Shown here: positions 59,165 through 61,406 of the stretch, piece by piece
Numbering within the stretch: position 1 is the stretch's first letter
Layout: every line of letters starts with the position of its first letter
Source of the DNA: CALVGQ01 sp964369385
GTDB taxonomy: Bacteria > Bacillota_I > Bacilli_A > Erysipelotrichales > Erysipelotrichaceae
Assembly (NCBI GenBank): GCA_964369385.1
Contig: CAYJEY010000010.1
Span: forward strand, 1-61,406
DNA length: 61,406 nt
Direction: 5' to 3'
Notes under the pieces: generated by a model
What the model was told of the DNA's origin: nothing
Seen by the model: the letters and a program-made list of their open reading frames with translations, nothing else
Database searches by the model: none
Translations under genes and position numbers: made by a program

Positions 59165-60562
59165 GTGTTTACTGAAAAAAGTTTACGTAGAAAGATAATG
59201 CAATATGTTGGTCCAACACGAATGATTGCGTTGAGTTTTCTACTTGTCATATTATTTGGTTCTATCTTGTTGTGTTTACCAATTGCGAATCGTTTAGAAC
59301 CATTAAGCTATTTAGATAACTTATTTATATCTACTAGTGCAACTTGTGTAACAGGTCTTGTACCTGTGAATATTATGGAACAATATAATTATTTTGGGTA
59401 CGTGGTATTACTTGGATTGATTCAAGTAGGTGGACTTGGAATAATGTCCCTAATTGCCTTTGTCTTGACTTTACTAAAGTCGAGATTATTTCATACTGAA
59501 AAGCGAATGATTCAAGATGCACTAAATAAAGAATCACTTCAAGATATTCCAAAGTTTCTAAAATCTATTGTTAAGTATACGCTATTTTTTGAACTTGTCG
59601 GTGCTGGCTTAATTGCGATTGTGTTCATACCTGATTTTGGTTTGTTAAAGGGAATATTCAATTCAGTCTTTTTATCAGTATCTGCGTTTTGTAATGCTGG
59701 GATAGATAATTTTTCTTACTATTCACTTGCGGAGTATGCTACAAACCCAATTATCAATATTACAGTTGGGGCACTTATCGTGATTGGTGGATTAGGGTTT
59801 GCTGTCTGGTTTGACTTAAGAAATCGATTATTTAGAAGAGATAAAAAACGTAGATTCAATTTTAAAATTGCAGTTCAAAGTTTAACAGTGCAAACTAAAA
59901 TTGTAATTATCACAACAGTAGGTCTTATTTTATCTGGAGCAGTTTTATTCCTAATAAGTGAGATTTTAAGTAAGACTACTTTTGATGGGATGAATCCAAT
60001 TGAAGTGATTCAAACATCTATATTTCAATCTATCACACTACGTACTGCCGGTTTTAGTACTGTCGATTTCTCATTGTTGCAAGATTCAAGTCTGTTTTTT
60101 ATGCTTGGATATATGTTGATTGGAGGATCTCCAGGTGGAACAGCTGGAGGGGTAAAAACTACTGCCTTAGTGATGATGATATTGATGGTAAAGTCACAAC
60201 TAGAAAATCAAGAAACAATTGTATTGTTTAAACGTACAATTGTAAAAGCGGCATTCCATCGCGCTTTAATGGTTATTGTATGCTATGTCATGGTTCTATT
60301 TGTAGCTGTATTCATTTTATCAATAACAGAAAGTATTGCGTTCTTACCGCTTTTATTTGAAGCAGTTTCGGCAATTGCTACAGTAGGGTTATCTGCAGGA
60401 GTAACTCCACTGTTGAGTGAAATAGGAAAAATTGTTATTATTATCTTAATGTTTATTGGGCGTGTGGGTCCAATTACCATTGCTTTGTCGCTTATCAAAC
60501 GAAAAGGAACAATCAAACCACATGAAGTAATTTATCCAAATGGCGAAGTTCTGATTGGATAG
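59165..60562 (+). CDS. ktrB: Trk/Ktr-type potassium uptake protein, membrane subunit
   Basis: A 465-residue ion channel-like transporter with four M1-P-M2 repeats. Selectivity-filter glycines are seen in TSATCVTGLVPVN, SAFCNAGIDNF, LRTAGFSTVDF and AIATVGLSAGVTP. GGSPGGTAGGVKT marks the gating loop of repeat three. The N terminus is short, as in KtrB/TrkH of Firmicutes. Start is GTG with GAGGGGAG upstream. It is followed after 14 bases by the regulator gene, forming a two-gene operon. The substrate is K+, possibly with Na+. Confidence 0.9.
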   Translation: MFTEKSLRRKIMQYVGPTRMIALSFLLVILFGSILLCLPIANRLEPLSYLDNLFISTSATCVTGLVPVNIMEQYNYFGYVVLLGLIQVGGLGIMSLIAFVLTLLKSRLFHTEKRMIQDALNKESLQDIPKFLKSIVKYTLFFELVGAGLIAIVFIPDFGLLKGIFNSVFLSVSAFCNAGIDNFSYYSLAEYATNPIINITVGALIVIGGLGFAVWFDLRNRLFRRDKKRRFNFKIAVQSLTVQTKIVIITTVGLILSGAVLFLISEILSKTTFDGMNPIEVIQTSIFQSITLRTAGFSTVDFSLLQDSSLFFMLGYMLIGGSPGGTAGGVKTTALVMMILMVKSQLENQETIVLFKRTIVKAAFHRALMVIVCYVMVLFVAVFILSITESIAFLPLLFEAVSAIATVGLSAGVTPLLSEIGKIVIIILMFIGRVGPITIALSLIKRKGTIKPHEVIYPNGEVLIG

Positions 60563-60576
60563 TAGGAGGAAAAAAG

Positions 60577-61248
60577 ATGGCAGAAAGAAAAACATATGTA
60601 ATTCTTGGATTAGGAATTTTTGGTTCAACAATAGCGAAACAACTTTCAAAATATAATTATGAGGTAATTGCAATCGACAAAAGTCTTACTTGTGTAGAAC
60701 GAATGGCTGATGTTGTAACACAAGCTGTGCGTGCTGACTTTACAGATATTGATCAACTTCGTGCAATTGGAGTACAAGATTGTGATGCGGCAGTAGTTGC
60801 AACTGGAAGTTTACTTGAAGAAAGTGTTATTGGAGTAATGAATTTAAAGGAGCTGGGTGTTCCTTATATTCTTGCAAAGGCAAAAAATAAAAAATATCGT
60901 GAAATACTACTAAAAATTGGTGCAGATCGTGTTGTGCGCCCTGAAAAAGAAATGGGAGAGCGTATTGCTAAACGCCTAATTTCTCAAAATATTGTTGATA
61001 TTATAGAGATTGATGGTGACTATAGTATGATTGAAGTAATAGCACCTGCCAAGTGGGTGGGGAACTCACTAAGAGGGCTGCAATTACGCTCGCGCTTTGG
61101 AATCAATGTGTTAGGAATTCGAAAGAATCCAGATGATCATTTAATTATGACGCTTGATGCTGATTATGTCATTGAGAAAACGGATGCTGTCTTAATGATT
61201 GCTGAAAATGATTTCTTTGAAAAACATAGCGGGGAAATTGAGGAGTAG
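60577..61248 (+). CDS. ktrA: Ktr/Trk potassium uptake regulatory subunit (RCK domain)
   Basis: A 223-residue cytosolic subunit. The N-terminal RCK domain has the nucleotide-binding GLGIFGSTIAKQL and an acidic strand end (VIAIDK), and the C-terminal TrkA_C domain (about 140-223), where c-di-AMP binds in KtrA/KtrC, follows. It gates the KtrB pore with ATP or NAD(H). AGGAGG precedes the ATG. Confidence 0.92.
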   Translation: MAERKTYVILGLGIFGSTIAKQLSKYNYEVIAIDKSLTCVERMADVVTQAVRADFTDIDQLRAIGVQDCDAAVVATGSLLEESVIGVMNLKELGVPYILAKAKNKKYREILLKIGADRVVRPEKEMGERIAKRLISQNIVDIIEIDGDYSMIEVIAPAKWVGNSLRGLQLRSRFGINVLGIRKNPDDHLIMTLDADYVIEKTDAVLMIAENDFFEKHSGEIEE

Positions 61249-61297
61249 TATTAAATAATATGATTAAACAAAGGGAGTTTTGTTTTGTGTATTATGG

Positions 61298-61303
61298 TAT
61301 AAA
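61298..61303 (+). promoter_or_regulatory. Extended -10 promoter before the right terminal repeat
   Basis: TATAAA preceded by TGG (61295-61297). It lies 64 bases before the micro-ORF ATG, with a hairpin in between. Confidence 0.4.
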
Positions 61304-61319
61304 TTTGTTTTAATACAAG

Positions 61320-61340
61320 AAACACGACATCGTGTTTTTT
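61320..61340 (+). terminator. Hairpin terminator after ktrA or in the micro-ORF leader
   Basis: AAACACG, a short loop, CGTGTTTTTT. It lies 71 bases after the ktrA stop but downstream of an extended -10, so it could also be an attenuator. Confidence 0.6.
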
Positions 61341-61354
61341 GTGTTTTATAGAAG

Positions 61355-61406
61355 AAGGAGACCAACTATGATAAGTCAATCGAAAAATAAAAATAAATAA
61401 AGGCAT
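61355..61406 (+). repeat. Right arm of terminal inverted repeat
   Basis: 52 bases identical to the reverse complement of 3-54 apart from position 61380. The arm starts with AAGGAGACCAACT and points out of the window. The base directly before it differs from the left copy, so the boundary is sharp. Confidence 0.8.
61368..61400 (+). CDS. Possible 10-codon micro-ORF or leader peptide
   Basis: Reads MISQSKNKNK then TAA, with AAGGAG eight bases before the ATG. It is the counterpart of the frame at 9-41. Translation is unproven; a longer gene beyond the window edge may begin after it, since AAAGG lies just past the stop. Confidence 0.3.
   Translation: MISQSKNKNK

Noticed and set aside
61320..61340. 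Insertion sequence ends at the window edges
   Set aside because: No transposase fragment, no target duplication and no recognised terminal repeat of a known family could be seen, so only the repeat itself is reported.
1..61406. Circular molecule or prophage
   Set aside because: The ends are inverted, not direct, repeats, and the content is ordinary chromosomal housekeeping genes without phage or plasmid functions.

Overview
The window is AT-rich chromosomal DNA from a low-GC Gram-positive bacterium (Firmicutes/Bacillota). The combination of an anaerobic pyruvate:ferredoxin oxidoreductase, a SUF system with SufU, a MarR/FabT-plus-FabK type FASII operon, PASTA-kinase and glycolipid synthesis genes, and no sporulation genes points to an anaerobic or fermentative lineage. 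My best guess is Erysipelotrichia or a close relative; that assignment is inference. No rRNA, tRNA, phage, CRISPR or complete insertion sequence was recognised, and no gap between genes exceeds about 300 bases.

Layout. (1) 1-3,030: one arm of an inverted repeat that also closes the window, then two separately promoted carbohydrate genes (SMP-30-type lactonase, GH127-type glycosidase). (2) 3,050-9,890: a leftward cluster of two DUF4230 envelope proteins and a small monooxygenase, divergent from a LytTR response regulator, an unusual soluble GHKL kinase and a heterodimeric ABC exporter. (3) 9,920-18,280: dapF-like/dapH, a small membrane protein, a solitary ATPase, pyrR, a MATE exporter and a long, apparently highly expressed pyruvate:ferredoxin oxidoreductase gene. 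(4) 18,290-25,650: AIM24-like protein, then a rightward glycolipid/RNA-turnover operon: CpoA-like glycosyltransferase, flippase-like membrane protein, a glycosyltransferase fused to a RecX domain, YhaM-like exoribonuclease, PHP phosphatase and rhomboid protease. (5) 25,640-33,370: HIT protein and two PrsA-like foldases leftward, then sufCDSUB with a 5-formyl-THF cyclo-ligase gene at its end. (6) 33,430-44,600: a zinc-dependent phospholipase-like protein and an MFS transporter, then priA-rsmB-rlmN-stp-prkC-rsgA-rpe-thiN, the conserved Firmicutes housekeeping block but without def and fmt. (7) 44,610-56,440: a FabT-like repressor gene and the full type II fatty acid synthesis operon (acpP, accBCDA, fabH, fabK, a FabX-like iron-sulfur flavoenzyme, fabD, fabG, fabF, fabZ, acpS, plsC). 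(8) 56,440-61,406: nitroreductase, amidohydrolase, rpmB, a Ktr/Trk potassium system and the second arm of the terminal repeat.

How the parts fit: the fatty acid operon ends in AcpS and PlsC and so runs from acetyl-CoA carboxylation to acyl transfer onto lysophosphatidate. The glycolipid operon would use the resulting diacylglycerol. Two MarR-type palindromes sit on the FASII promoter next to the fabT-like gene. The most interesting items are the glycosyltransferase-RecX fusion, the FabX-like protein with a four-cysteine cluster beside FabK (a possible unsaturated fatty acid branch point), the divergent short DapF, the membrane-less AgrC-type kinase next to an asymmetric ABC exporter, and the 52-base inverted repeat at the window ends, each arm of which carries a ribosome binding site and a 10-codon reading frame.
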